Positions 15,204-22,664 of a stretch of DNA of 30,897 nucleotides are shown here, in pieces. Each line of letters opens with the position of its first letter. Within the stretch, counting starts at the first letter, position 1. The notes under the pieces were generated by a model. The model ran no database searches and was not told where the DNA came from. It was given only the letters and a program-made list of their open reading frames with translations. A program made the translations under genes and the position numbers. This stretch comes from CAZDXJ01 sp964509475 (GTDB lineage Bacteria > Pseudomonadota > Gammaproteobacteria > Methylococcales > Methylomonadaceae), in contig CAZDXJ010000025.1 of the NCBI GenBank assembly GCA_964509475.1, positions 1-30,897 on the forward strand, read 5' to 3'.

Positions 15204-18200
15204 ATGTTTGTTCTGCACACATCCAATAAAACCGAAAACTTGCTGGCTCATCTGGTGAAGGTGCTTGAATCCTCGCCTTTATCCTCGCCTTTTGCCAGCG
15301 AGGTTTTTCTGATTCAAAGCCAGGGCATGGAACGTTGGTTATGCCAGCAACTTGCCGATTATTTCAAGGTATGGGGCAATTACGAGTTTTTGTTTCCAAA
15401 CCATTTTTTCAGCAGCATGGCTCTGCGGGTGGACAGTAATCTGGATGACAGGGGGTTTGAGCGCGATTGTTTATTATGGGCTATCGAGTCTTTGTTAAGG
15501 GACTTGTCCGAACCCGTCTGCCAGCCCTTGCAGCGCTATCTTGGCGGTACAAACAGCGCCTTGAAACGCTACCAGCTTGCCCGGCAATTGGCACAAGTGT
15601 TCGATCAATATCAAATCATGCGTCCCGATATGCTGGATGCCTGGCAACAGGGAAAAACCCTGTACCAAAATGACACCGAAAGCTGGCAAGGTTTCTTGTG
15701 GCGGCGCTTATGCGAACATTTGCAAGCACCGCATCGCGGTTTTGTATGGCTGCAAAGCATAAAAAAACTGCAACAAGCCAATCCGGGCCGGTTCCAGACG
15801 GTCATGCCGGAACGCATCATGGTGTTTGGCCTAAATACCATGCCGCCCTTGTTTCTGGCTTTTTTACAGGCCCTGGCCAAACATTGCCCGATACATTTTT
15901 ATTTACTGAATCCAGCCCAAACCTATTGGGCGGATCTATACCACCAACGCCGGCATGTGCCGCATGACAGCCAGCTTCCGGTCGGCGGACATCCTTTGTT
16001 GGCAGCACTCGGGCAACAAGGCCGGGAATTTCAGGAAATATTGCTGGAGACTGCGGAATTCGAATTTCAGGTGGACAGTTTTGAGTCCGAACAGCACCAA
16101 CAGCCGACGAATTTACAGCAATTGCAAAACGATATACTGAACAATCAGTTGAGTTCGGTACGTTTGCAAAAAGATGGTTCCATCAGCCTGCATGCCTGTC
16201 ATTCCAGAATGCGCGAAGTACAGGTCTTGAAAGACCAGTTATTACAAGCGCTGGAAAATGATCCCGCTCTGGAACTGCGCGATATCGCCGTCATGGCCCC
16301 GGATATACGGCTTTATGAACCTTTCATTGCTGCGGTTTTCTCCGATATACAACATGCCATCGCTGATCGCAGCCTGCGCCTGAACAATGCCTTGCTGGAT
16401 AATTTCATCGCTTTTTTGAAACTGTCTCAAAGCCGTTTCGGCTGGCAGGAAGTGCTGGATTTGCTGGAACAACCCGCGGTTTACAGCGGTTTTGGTTTGT
16501 CAGAAACGGATTTGCAAATACTGCGCAACTGGATTAGCGAACTCTATGTGCGCTGGGGCCAATCTGCCCAACATAAAGCCGCCCTGGGTCTGCCGGCCTT
16601 ATCCGAAAATACCTGGCAAGCTGCGCTTGAACGCCTGTTAATGGGTTATGCCTTTGCTGATGACAGCGATTTTATCCTGGACACCCTGCCTTATACCCAT
16701 ATTGAAGGTTCATCAGCCCAGGCTCTGGGGGGGGTGCACGATTTCTTGCAGCTCCTGTTCCGGGCCGCCGCCGAATTATCCAAGGCCAAATCCCTGGCAG
16801 CCTGGGCTGAACAGCTGCATCGTTACAGCCAATACCTGTTTTCGGAAACGACAACCGAAGCCAGTGAAATTCAACAATTACATGAGCTGTTCGCCGATCT
16901 GGGCGAACGCTTTACCCCATTCCATAGCGATGATATCGAACTGGATGTGATCATCAACTGGCTGGAAGATGCCATCCAGGAACATAAATCGTCTTCCGGT
17001 TTTCTGCGCGGTCAATTGACATTTTGTTCCATGCTGCCGATGCGCACGATACCGTTCAAGGTGATTGCCTTGCTGGGTCTGAATGAAGGCGAATTTCCCC
17101 GCATCGACCGTTACCCGGGTTTTGACTTGTTGGGTCAATATTATCGTAAAGGTGATCGTTCCCGGCGTGCCGACGATCGCTATCAGTTTTTGGAAATATT
17201 GCTCTCCGCACGCCAGCAATTGATCATGACCTACATCGGTTTTTCCAACCAGGACAATCAGATCAAACCACCGTCAGTAGTCGTCAGCGAGATGCTGGAG
17301 ATTTTGCACGATGCTTATCAGCTCGACGATCTGATCGTCCACCACCCGTTACAGGCATTCAGCCCTCTTTATTTCAGCGCTGACACCCCCTTATTCAGCT
17401 ACAGCGCCGCCGACTGTCAGACGGCACGCGGCTTACACGCACCGGCTCAAGAAACGGATATCTGGTGGCCTGATGATTGTTCAAAAAAACTCAACGAGAA
17501 CGATAACGTCATCGAACTGAATGATTTATTTGCCTTTTACCGCTATCCGCAAAAATATTTTATTCAACACAAACTGGCTATCCTGCTGGACGATATGGTC
17601 AGCCAACCCCAGGAGCGGGAACCGTTCGCAATCGATGGCCTGGAAGCCTACCGTATCCATCAAGACTGGATCAAAGCAGTTTTGGCAGGCCAGGAACTCA
17701 GCCTGCAAAAACTGCAAGCCCAGGGCCGCTGGCCGGCCGCCACCAGCGGAGAAATCCTTTATCAACAAACCCGGCAGGAAATAATTGAATTCGTCGGCCA
17801 AATCCAGGAAAAAGACCTGGGCCCCGAAGTGGCTGATCGGCCTGTGGATATCCGCATCGGCCGCTACCGCTTAATTGGCAAACTGAGCCATTGTCATGAA
17901 CGGGGCAGTCTGTTTTATCGCTACGCCACCTTAAAAGGGAGGGATTTTTTATCTGCTTGTCTGCATCATCTGATCATCAACCGGATACAGAGCCTGCCGA
18001 CTTACTTGATCAGCCGTGATGTGAACGGGGAGTTTGCAGAACAACAAGCCGGTGAGCAAATCCTGATCGCGTTACTGGAACGGTATCAACAAGGACAAAA
18101 CAGCCCTTATGTATTTTTTACCGAACCGGCATTCGCTTATATCCGTCATGCCGCCAAACAGGCGCATAACAGCCGGAGCAGCAAATCAGCGCCGGATGTT

Positions 18201-18377
18201 GCCATCGAACAATTGCAAAAAGATTTGCAGACAGCTTATGACCCTTATCTGGCATTGGCCTGCCGCAACCAGAAACCCGAAACCTTGCTCAACCCGGATT
18301 TTACCCATTTCTGTGAACAGTATCTGCTGCCGGTATGGCAAAGTTTGCAATATACAACAGACGACTCTGCCGCATAA
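15204..18377 (+). CDS. recC: RecBCD enzyme subunit RecC
   Basis: The Chi-recognising subunit of exonuclease V, which with RecB and RecD processes double-strand breaks and degrades linear foreign DNA. The 1057-residue length is close to E. coli RecC (1122). The start is characteristic (LHTSNKTENLLAHL, then FLIQSQGMERWLCQQLAD and FLFPNHFF), and RIMVFGLNTMPPLFLAFLQALA and LLGLNEGEFPR are also RecC-like. The protein has a helicase-like fold with no intact Walker A motif in sight, as expected of RecC. No clear ribosome binding site precedes ATG 15204. recB and recD are not adjacent: fxsA lies upstream and a convergent gshB starts 37 bases downstream. Confidence 0.95.
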   Translation: MFVLHTSNKTENLLAHLVKVLESSPLSSPFASEVFLIQSQGMERWLCQQLADYFKVWGNYEFLFPNHFFSSMALRVDSNLDDRGFERDCLLWAIESLLRDLSEPVCQPLQRYLGGTNSALKRYQLARQLAQVFDQYQIMRPDMLDAWQQGKTLYQNDTESWQGFLWRRLCEHLQAPHRGFVWLQSIKKLQQANPGRFQTVMPERIMVFGLNTMPPLFLAFLQALAKHCPIHFYLLNPAQTYWADLYHQRRHVPHDSQLPVGGHPLLAALGQQGREFQEILLETAEFEFQVDSFESEQHQQPTNLQQLQNDILNNQLSSVRLQKDGSISLHACHSRMREVQVLKDQLLQALENDPALELRDIAVMAPDIRLYEPFIAAVFSDIQHAIADRSLRLNNALLDNFIAFLKLSQSRFGWQEVLDLLEQPAVYSGFGLSETDLQILRNWISELYVRWGQSAQHKAALGLPALSENTWQAALERLLMGYAFADDSDFILDTLPYTHIEGSSAQALGGVHDFLQLLFRAAAELSKAKSLAAWAEQLHRYSQYLFSETTTEASEIQQLHELFADLGERFTPFHSDDIELDVIINWLEDAIQEHKSSSGFLRGQLTFCSMLPMRTIPFKVIALLGLNEGEFPRIDRYPGFDLLGQYYRKGDRSRRADDRYQFLEILLSARQQLIMTYIGFSNQDNQIKPPSVVVSEMLEILHDAYQLDDLIVHHPLQAFSPLYFSADTPLFSYSAADCQTARGLHAPAQETDIWWPDDCSKKLNENDNVIELNDLFAFYRYPQKYFIQHKLAILLDDMVSQPQEREPFAIDGLEAYRIHQDWIKAVLAGQELSLQKLQAQGRWPAATSGEILYQQTRQEIIEFVGQIQEKDLGPEVADRPVDIRIGRYRLIGKLSHCHERGSLFYRYATLKGRDFLSACLHHLIINRIQSLPTYLISRDVNGEFAEQQAGEQILIALLERYQQGQNSPYVFFTEPAFAYIRHAAKQAHNSRSSKSAPDVAIEQLQKDLQTAYDPYLALACRNQKPETLLNPDFTHFCEQYLLPVWQSLQYTTDDSAA

Positions 18378-18414
18378 ACCGAATCCCGATCACCGCATGT
18401 CGCGTCCAAAACCA

Positions 18415-19380
18415 TCAAGCCAACGTTTTTTTCAGGGCAAGCTGCTGTTCGATATGATCCATCAGCTGAGCGGATATGTTCAGCCCGAACTGCCGATCCA
18501 GTTCCTGCACGCAGGTTGGACTGGTCACGTTGATTTCGGTGAGATAATCACCAATCACATCCAGCCCGACAAACACCAGCCCTTTTTCCTGCAAGGTCGG
18601 ACCGACCTGCTCGGCAATCCAGAAATCCCTCTCGGTCAATTCACGGCCTTCGGCGCGGCCACCCGCAGCCAGATTGCCCCGGCTCTCGCCTTGCGCCGGG
18701 ATACGCGCCAAGGCATAGGGTACCGGTTTGCCATTGATCAGTAAAATACGCTTGTCACCCTGTTTAATCGCAGCTAAATAGCGTTGCGCCATAATGAAAC
18801 GTTGACCCTGCCGGGTCATCATTTCCAGGATTACACTGATATTGGGATCCTCTTGCCGAACATGGAAAATGGATGCCCCCCCCATACCGTCCAGGGGTTT
18901 CAAAATGATTTCCCGGTACTTCGCCAGAAAATCACGAATACGTCGGGGCTCGCGCGTGACCAGGGTTTCGGCGCAGCATTGCGGAAACCAGGCGGTAAAC
19001 AATTTTTCATTGGCATCGCGCAACGACTGCGGTTTATTCACCACATAAGTGCCGCCTTGTTCCGCTCTTTCCAGCAAATAGGTCGCGTAAATATATTCCT
19101 GATCGAAAGGCGGATCCTTGCGCATTAAAATCACATCCAGTTGCTCGAGTCCGATATCCTGTTCCTGCCCGAACTCGAACCATTTTTGCATATCCCGCTG
19201 TACCGTGAGCCGTCGGGTTCTGGCCCGAGCCAGGCCATTGCACAAATACAAGTCGTTCAACTGCATATAATGCAGCTCCCAGGCCCGGGCATGGGCTTCC
19301 AGAAGCATGGCAAAACTGGTATCTTTTTTGATATTGATGTTTTCAATCGGGTCCATGACCACGCCGAGTTTGAGTTTCAC
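18415..19380 (-). CDS. gshB: Glutathione synthetase
   Basis: Joins gamma-glutamylcysteine and glycine with ATP to make glutathione; cytoplasmic. The 321-residue protein has the prokaryotic GshB N-terminal domain (KLGVVMDPIENINIKKDTSFAML begins it, shown here in parts) with MRKDPPFDQEYIYATYLLE. An ATP-grasp domain carries LKPLDGMGGASIF, and FVGLDVIGDYLTEINVTSP holds the metal-binding Asp/Glu/Asn residues. The start is GTG 19378-19380, which gives the standard MKLKLGVVMD terminus, with GAGG about nine bases upstream. It is divergent from rpmB and converges with recC. Confidence 0.96.
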   Translation of the reverse strand: MKLKLGVVMDPIENINIKKDTSFAMLLEAHARAWELHYMQLNDLYLCNGLARARTRRLTVQRDMQKWFEFGQEQDIGLEQLDVILMRKDPPFDQEYIYATYLLERAEQGGTYVVNKPQSLRDANEKLFTAWFPQCCAETLVTREPRRIRDFLAKYREIILKPLDGMGGASIFHVRQEDPNISVILEMMTRQGQRFIMAQRYLAAIKQGDKRILLINGKPVPYALARIPAQGESRGNLAAGGRAEGRELTERDFWIAEQVGPTLQEKGLVFVGLDVIGDYLTEINVTSPTCVQELDRQFGLNISAQLMDHIEQQLALKKTLA

Positions 19381-19436
19381 AACAAAGCGCCTCGCTCAAA
19401 AAGAAAATAAATATCGTTGTATTCTACAGTTTATTA

Positions 19437-19465
19437 TTTACCTGAAAAGAAATTTTTGGTATAAA
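19437..19465 (+). promoter_or_regulatory. Likely sigma-70 promoter of rpmBG
   Basis: TTTACC at 19437-19442 and TATAAA at 19460-19465 are separated by 17 bases. TGG directly before the -10 box makes an extended -10 element. The transcript would start about 35 bases before the rpmB start codon. Confidence 0.55.
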
Positions 19466-19507
19466 GAGCGGCTAACTTTTAACAAGGCACAGTAAAAGAG
19501 GTTCATC

Positions 19508-19744
19508 ATGTCCAGAGTATGTCAAGTAACAGGCAAACGTCCTGTTACCGGAAACAACGTGTCGCATGCGCATAACAAAACCAAAAGACGCTTTTTACCG
19601 AATCTGCATCATCACAGATTCTGGGTTGAAAGCGAAAACCGCTGGGTTCGCCTTCGGGTTTCTGCAAAAGGTATGCGGGTTATCGACAAAAAAGGCATCG
19701 ACGCCGTTTTGGCGGATATTCGTAAACGCGGCGAAAAAGTATAA
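19508..19744 (+). CDS. rpmB: Large ribosomal subunit protein bL28
   Basis: A 78-residue basic protein matching E. coli L28 in length and sequence: SRVCQVTGKRPVTGNNVSHA, KTKRRFLPNLHHHRFWVE, and VSAKGMRVIDKKGID. AGAGG precedes ATG 19508. rpmG follows after 11 bases, the standard rpmB-rpmG order in gammaproteobacteria. Confidence 0.98.
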   Translation: MSRVCQVTGKRPVTGNNVSHAHNKTKRRFLPNLHHHRFWVESENRWVRLRVSAKGMRVIDKKGIDAVLADIRKRGEKV

Positions 19745-19755
19745 GGAGCAAAACA

Positions 19756-19911
19756 ATGCGTGATAAAATCAAATTGGTATCCAGTGCAGGAACCGGTCAT
19801 TTTTATACAACCGACAAAAACAAACGCACCATGCCGGAAAAAATGGAAATCAAAAAATACGACCCGGTCGTGCGCAAACATGTTATCTATAAAGAAGCGA
19901 AAATCAAATAA
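19756..19911 (+). CDS. rpmG: Large ribosomal subunit protein bL33
   Basis: A 51-residue protein: MRDKIKLVSSAGTGHFYTT, then KNKRTMPEKMEIKKYDPVVR, ending KEAKIK. This is the usual zinc-free L33 form without CxxC pairs. AAGGAG at 19743-19748 is a strong ribosome binding site eight bases before the ATG. It is the second gene of the rpmBG operon. Confidence 0.97.
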   Translation: MRDKIKLVSSAGTGHFYTTDKNKRTMPEKMEIKKYDPVVRKHVIYKEAKIK

Positions 19912-19992
19912 CATACGCTTTAGCGATGTAAATTACAGCCCGGCCACAGTTTGCAAAACTGTGGTTATGCCTGCACCCAGCCAGGTTTCATG

Positions 19993-20583
19993 ATGCGTAT
20001 CGGTTTCATGGCCTCGCACGGCGGCTCGGGAATGAAAGCGGTATTGCAGGCCATTGACAACGATTTGGCGCTTGAACCGGTTGTATTTATCGGCAATAAC
20101 AAAAACGCCGCCGCATTCGACATTGCCCGATCCTGGCGCCTGCCTGCCTATTATCTCAGCGCCAATACCCACGCCGACCCGGAGCAGCTTGACCAGGCCA
20201 TCTGCGCCAAACTGCGTGCATACAATATCGATCTGTTATTGCTTTCCGGTTATATGAAAAAGCTGGGCCAACATACCCTGACCGCATTCAAAAACCGGAT
20301 ACTCAATATCCATCCTTCGTTGTTACCTAAATATGGCGGCCAGGGCATGTACGGTGACCGGGTACACCAAGCCGTGCTGGACAACCGCGAACATCAAACC
20401 GGCGCTTCCGTGCATATCGTCACTGACGAATACGACCAGGGACCGGTACTGAAACAACTGACCGTTACCCTGAACGATACCGATACCCTGGAAAGTGTTC
20501 GGGAAAAAGTGAAAAGTATTGAAGGTCTGCTTTATGTACAAACCTTGCAAGGCATTGTAAGTGGTGAAATTGTTCTTCCTTGA
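19993..20583 (+). CDS. PurN-like phosphoribosylglycinamide formyltransferase
   Basis: A 196-residue formyltransferase of the PurN fold, which would transfer a formyl group from 10-formyltetrahydrofolate to an amine, normally GAR in purine synthesis. The Asn-His pair is in ILNIHPSLLPKYGG, and TDEYDQGPVL supplies the catalytic Asp. The N-terminal phosphate-binding loop reads SHGGSGMKAV in place of the usual SGNGSNLQAI of E. coli PurN, and the GQGMYGDRVHQAV segment also differs. It is not next to purM, so it may be a second, divergent PurN or an enzyme for another amine; a true PurN is equally possible. ATG 19993 is favoured over ATG 19990 because AGG at 19983-19985 is better spaced. An upstream in-frame extension to 19951 has no support. 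Confidence 0.8.
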   Translation: MRIGFMASHGGSGMKAVLQAIDNDLALEPVVFIGNNKNAAAFDIARSWRLPAYYLSANTHADPEQLDQAICAKLRAYNIDLLLLSGYMKKLGQHTLTAFKNRILNIHPSLLPKYGGQGMYGDRVHQAVLDNREHQTGASVHIVTDEYDQGPVLKQLTVTLNDTDTLESVREKVKSIEGLLYVQTLQGIVSGEIVLP

Positions 20584-20690
20584 ACAGTAACATAACGCAA
20601 TAAAGTGATTGAGGACACTCTCTAATACACAGAGGCAATAAAACGAAAAATGCTTCGGCTGGCATCTTCGCGGTCTGTTAATTTTTAACG

Positions 20691-20880
20691 GTTTGTATCT
20701 ACTCACCCCCTCTGAAAAGCAGGTGCAGGTTGTTGATTTATCAGCCTTGCCCAGCCCTTCCACGGAAGAGCTGGGCTTGCATAACTTGGGATGTTATGCA
20801 GAACGACATGGATATATGCACGTATCCTGATAAATCAATGACTTACGCCGGCTACAACATAACAGGGTGAGTAGTTACAA
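20691..20880. repeat. Structured palindromic element with nested stems
   Basis: Outer arms GTATCTACTCACCC (20695-20708) and GGGTGAGTAGTTAC (20865-20878) are near-complementary. A perfect inner stem pairs TTGATTTATCAG (20733-20744) with CTGATAAATCAA (20827-20838). Inside are hairpins at 20749-20776 (GCCCAGC arms) and 20779-20799 (GCATAAC arms), and a weaker one near 20810-20826. There is no coding frame. The size and shape suit a miniature inverted-repeat element or a structured RNA. The ends recur at 26491-26533. Confidence 0.75.
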
Positions 20881-21110
20881 CGGTTTTTTAATTGTTTGAA
20901 ATTAACAGCTTTAGAAGTTACGCATTGGCACACAAACAAGCTATCCTTCAAGCAAAATATGAACTTGATGTTACAAGCAATTCTTTCAAAACGATATTTC
21001 CAGTACTCTGTTCGCTATTGATGCTCGAAAAGTTTTGCCGTGAACACGTGAACAGAGGTAAAACCTATTTACTGCTAGCAAGCGGATGCGTCGATGGCCG
21101 CCTATGCGTT

Positions 21111-21179
21111 GTCATTCCGCCAGGAAACGGCGAAATCCAGGCCCAGGGCCTGGATTCCGGCAATACCTGCCGGAATGAC
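21111..21179. repeat. REP-like palindromic repeat
   Basis: GTCATTCCG at 21111-21119 pairs with CGGAATGAC at 21171-21179. Inside, AATCCAGGCCC at 21134-21144 and GGGCCTGGATT at 21146-21156 form a perfect 11-base palindrome around one base. This type of palindrome with gtcattccg ends is a common dispersed intergenic repeat in many proteobacteria. Confidence 0.85.
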
Positions 21180-21389
21180 GGGTTTAAGAACCGATCAGAA
21201 TTTGAAAAACCGGATTTGTGTAAAACCTCTTTGTAATTTTTATTTTTGTAAAACAATAAGTTATTTATAGCGCGTAAGTCCTATGTGAGTTGACTGTAGA
21301 AGATGCGGTAATTTGACACACACCATCCATGGTATGTTAAAAACGAGTGGAAGTTTTAATGGCAGCTTAGCGGAATGCGTGGTTTTCTG

Positions 21390-21959
21390 TCATTCAGCCA
21401 TCGGTGACTCTTTATTGGCTTTGGCTTTGCGGATCAAAACAAACAAAACCACAACGAATACCAGAAAAGTAATGCCGGATTTTATCAGGCTGCCATAGGA
21501 TTTTTCTTCAATGCCCACTTTGAACGGTAAATGGGTATCCAGTTTTTCACCTTCATGGACAATGGTGATATGAGCCAGGTAATCGCCCGAACCGTACTGG
21601 CTAAAATCAACCAAGCCGTTTACGGTTCCGGATTTAATCATTTTTGGCGCCTGATAAAAAATCCGGCTTCCGTCCGGCTCTTTGGTGATCTCGAATTCAA
21701 CGGAAACATTACGCAGTTTTTTGCCTTCGTAATCAAAAACGAGATGGGTCGGCCCGAGTTGCGGAATCACATCGCAATATTCCTTGCCGCCCGTCAATGT
21801 TGGCGTATAAGCAGTAAAATGAATGCGTTCGCTACCGACACGTATCCGGCAATTATCGACCTCATCAATTGGCCCCCGATGCGCGGAAACGATGCCCGGT
21901 AGCAGGGTAAAAACAAGCGTGAGCAACAGGCTCACAGACAGCAGCAATTTGTTCTTCAT
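21390..21959 (-). CDS. Second PmoD/AmoD-like anchored periplasmic protein
   Basis: A 189-residue paralogue of the protein at 9181-9765. It has a signal peptide predicted to be cut after VSA, leaving mature N-terminal His27-Arg-Gly, and a C-terminal membrane helix at about 158-177. Shared positions are Cys37 (DNCRIRV), His47 (IHFTAYTP), Cys62 (KEYCDVIP), FDYEGKKLRN, FEITKEPDG, His130 and His143 (DTHLPF). The met-containing KLRKM of the first copy is KLRNV here, so one candidate Met ligand differs. GAGGA precedes ATG 21957-21959. It lies 131 bases downstream of the EVE-domain gene on the same strand, away from any oxidase gene. The two copies probably differ in partner or expression; this is inference. 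Confidence 0.65.
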   Translation of the reverse strand: MKNKLLLSVSLLLTLVFTLLPGIVSAHRGPIDEVDNCRIRVGSERIHFTAYTPTLTGGKEYCDVIPQLGPTHLVFDYEGKKLRNVSVEFEITKEPDGSRIFYQAPKMIKSGTVNGLVDFSQYGSGDYLAHITIVHEGEKLDTHLPFKVGIEEKSYGSLIKSGITFLVFVVVLFVLIRKAKANKESPMAE

Positions 21960-22090
21960 AGATGTCCTCTCTTGACTGAATTATCGACACCCGGATGAAT
22001 TGTTATTGTTTTGGCGGCATCCAGGTCGGTTTGCACAGGTTTCGCAAAACCTGAAAAACCATAATAAACATGGATGAAATCCCGCGTCAA

Positions 22091-22573
22091 TTACTCCATA
22101 GCCAAAATAAAATCCCATTGCTGCCGGGTCAATGGCATGATCGACAAGCGGTTGCCGCGCCGAACCAGGGCTAAATCCTGCAACTCCGGTTGTGTTTTCA
22201 GTTCCTGCAAACTGATTGTGCGGGACAATTTTTTGACAAAGCGAACATCAACCATGAACCAGCGAGGATTGTCTGGATCGCTTTTCGGGTCGAAATGTTT
22301 GTCATCCGGATCAAAGGCCAGAAAATCGGGATAACCTTCCCACACCACCTCCATAATGCCAACGATGCCCGGCACATTACAATTGGAGTGGTAAAAAAAC
22401 ACCTGATCACCGACTTTCATCGCATCACGCATCATATTCCGGGCCTGATAATTACGCACCCCATCCCAGTGTTCGGTCTGCCCGGGTTTGGCACACAAAT
22501 CATCAATACTGAATTCGGTCGGTTCCGATTTCATCAACCAATAATTGCAAACAGCTCTATCTGTTTCGCTCAT
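22091..22573 (-). CDS. EVE-domain protein (THYN1-like)
   Basis: A 160-residue protein that is essentially one EVE domain, a PUA-related fold known to bind modified bases in nucleic acids. Visible signatures are YWLMKSEPTEFSIDDL, HWDGVRNYQARNMMRD, VGDQVFFYHSNC, PGIVGIMEVV and the C-terminal LSIMPLTRQQWDFIL. The length and motifs match bacterial homologues of human thymocyte nuclear protein 1. Its physiological role in bacteria is unsettled. It is divergent from glnE, with about 90 bases between the starts. Confidence 0.92.
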   Translation of the reverse strand: MSETDRAVCNYWLMKSEPTEFSIDDLCAKPGQTEHWDGVRNYQARNMMRDAMKVGDQVFFYHSNCNVPGIVGIMEVVWEGYPDFLAFDPDDKHFDPKSDPDNPRWFMVDVRFVKKLSRTISLQELKTQPELQDLALVRRGNRLSIMPLTRQQWDFILAME

Positions 22574-22664
22574 TACTTTTTTCCCGTTGTTTGTTTCACT
22601 GTTCGCAAGACCTTGTTTCTTGTTAGAATCACGGCCTGTTGCTTTTTTCCATCGTTAACAAATT

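Larger units (their letters stand above)
20584..21389. other. Gene-free, repeat-rich stretch
   Basis: About 800 bases without a convincing gene. It holds a highly structured palindromic element (20691-20880) and a REP-like palindrome (21111-21179). An open frame at 20892-21236 runs through the REP-like palindrome and looks spurious. The remainder is AT-rich and unremarkable. Confidence 0.65.

Noticed and set aside
20892..21236. Open frame of 114 codons on the + strand
   Set aside because: Its second half runs through a REP-like palindrome (21111-21179), it has no good ribosome binding site or recognisable domain, and its composition is unlike the nearby genes.
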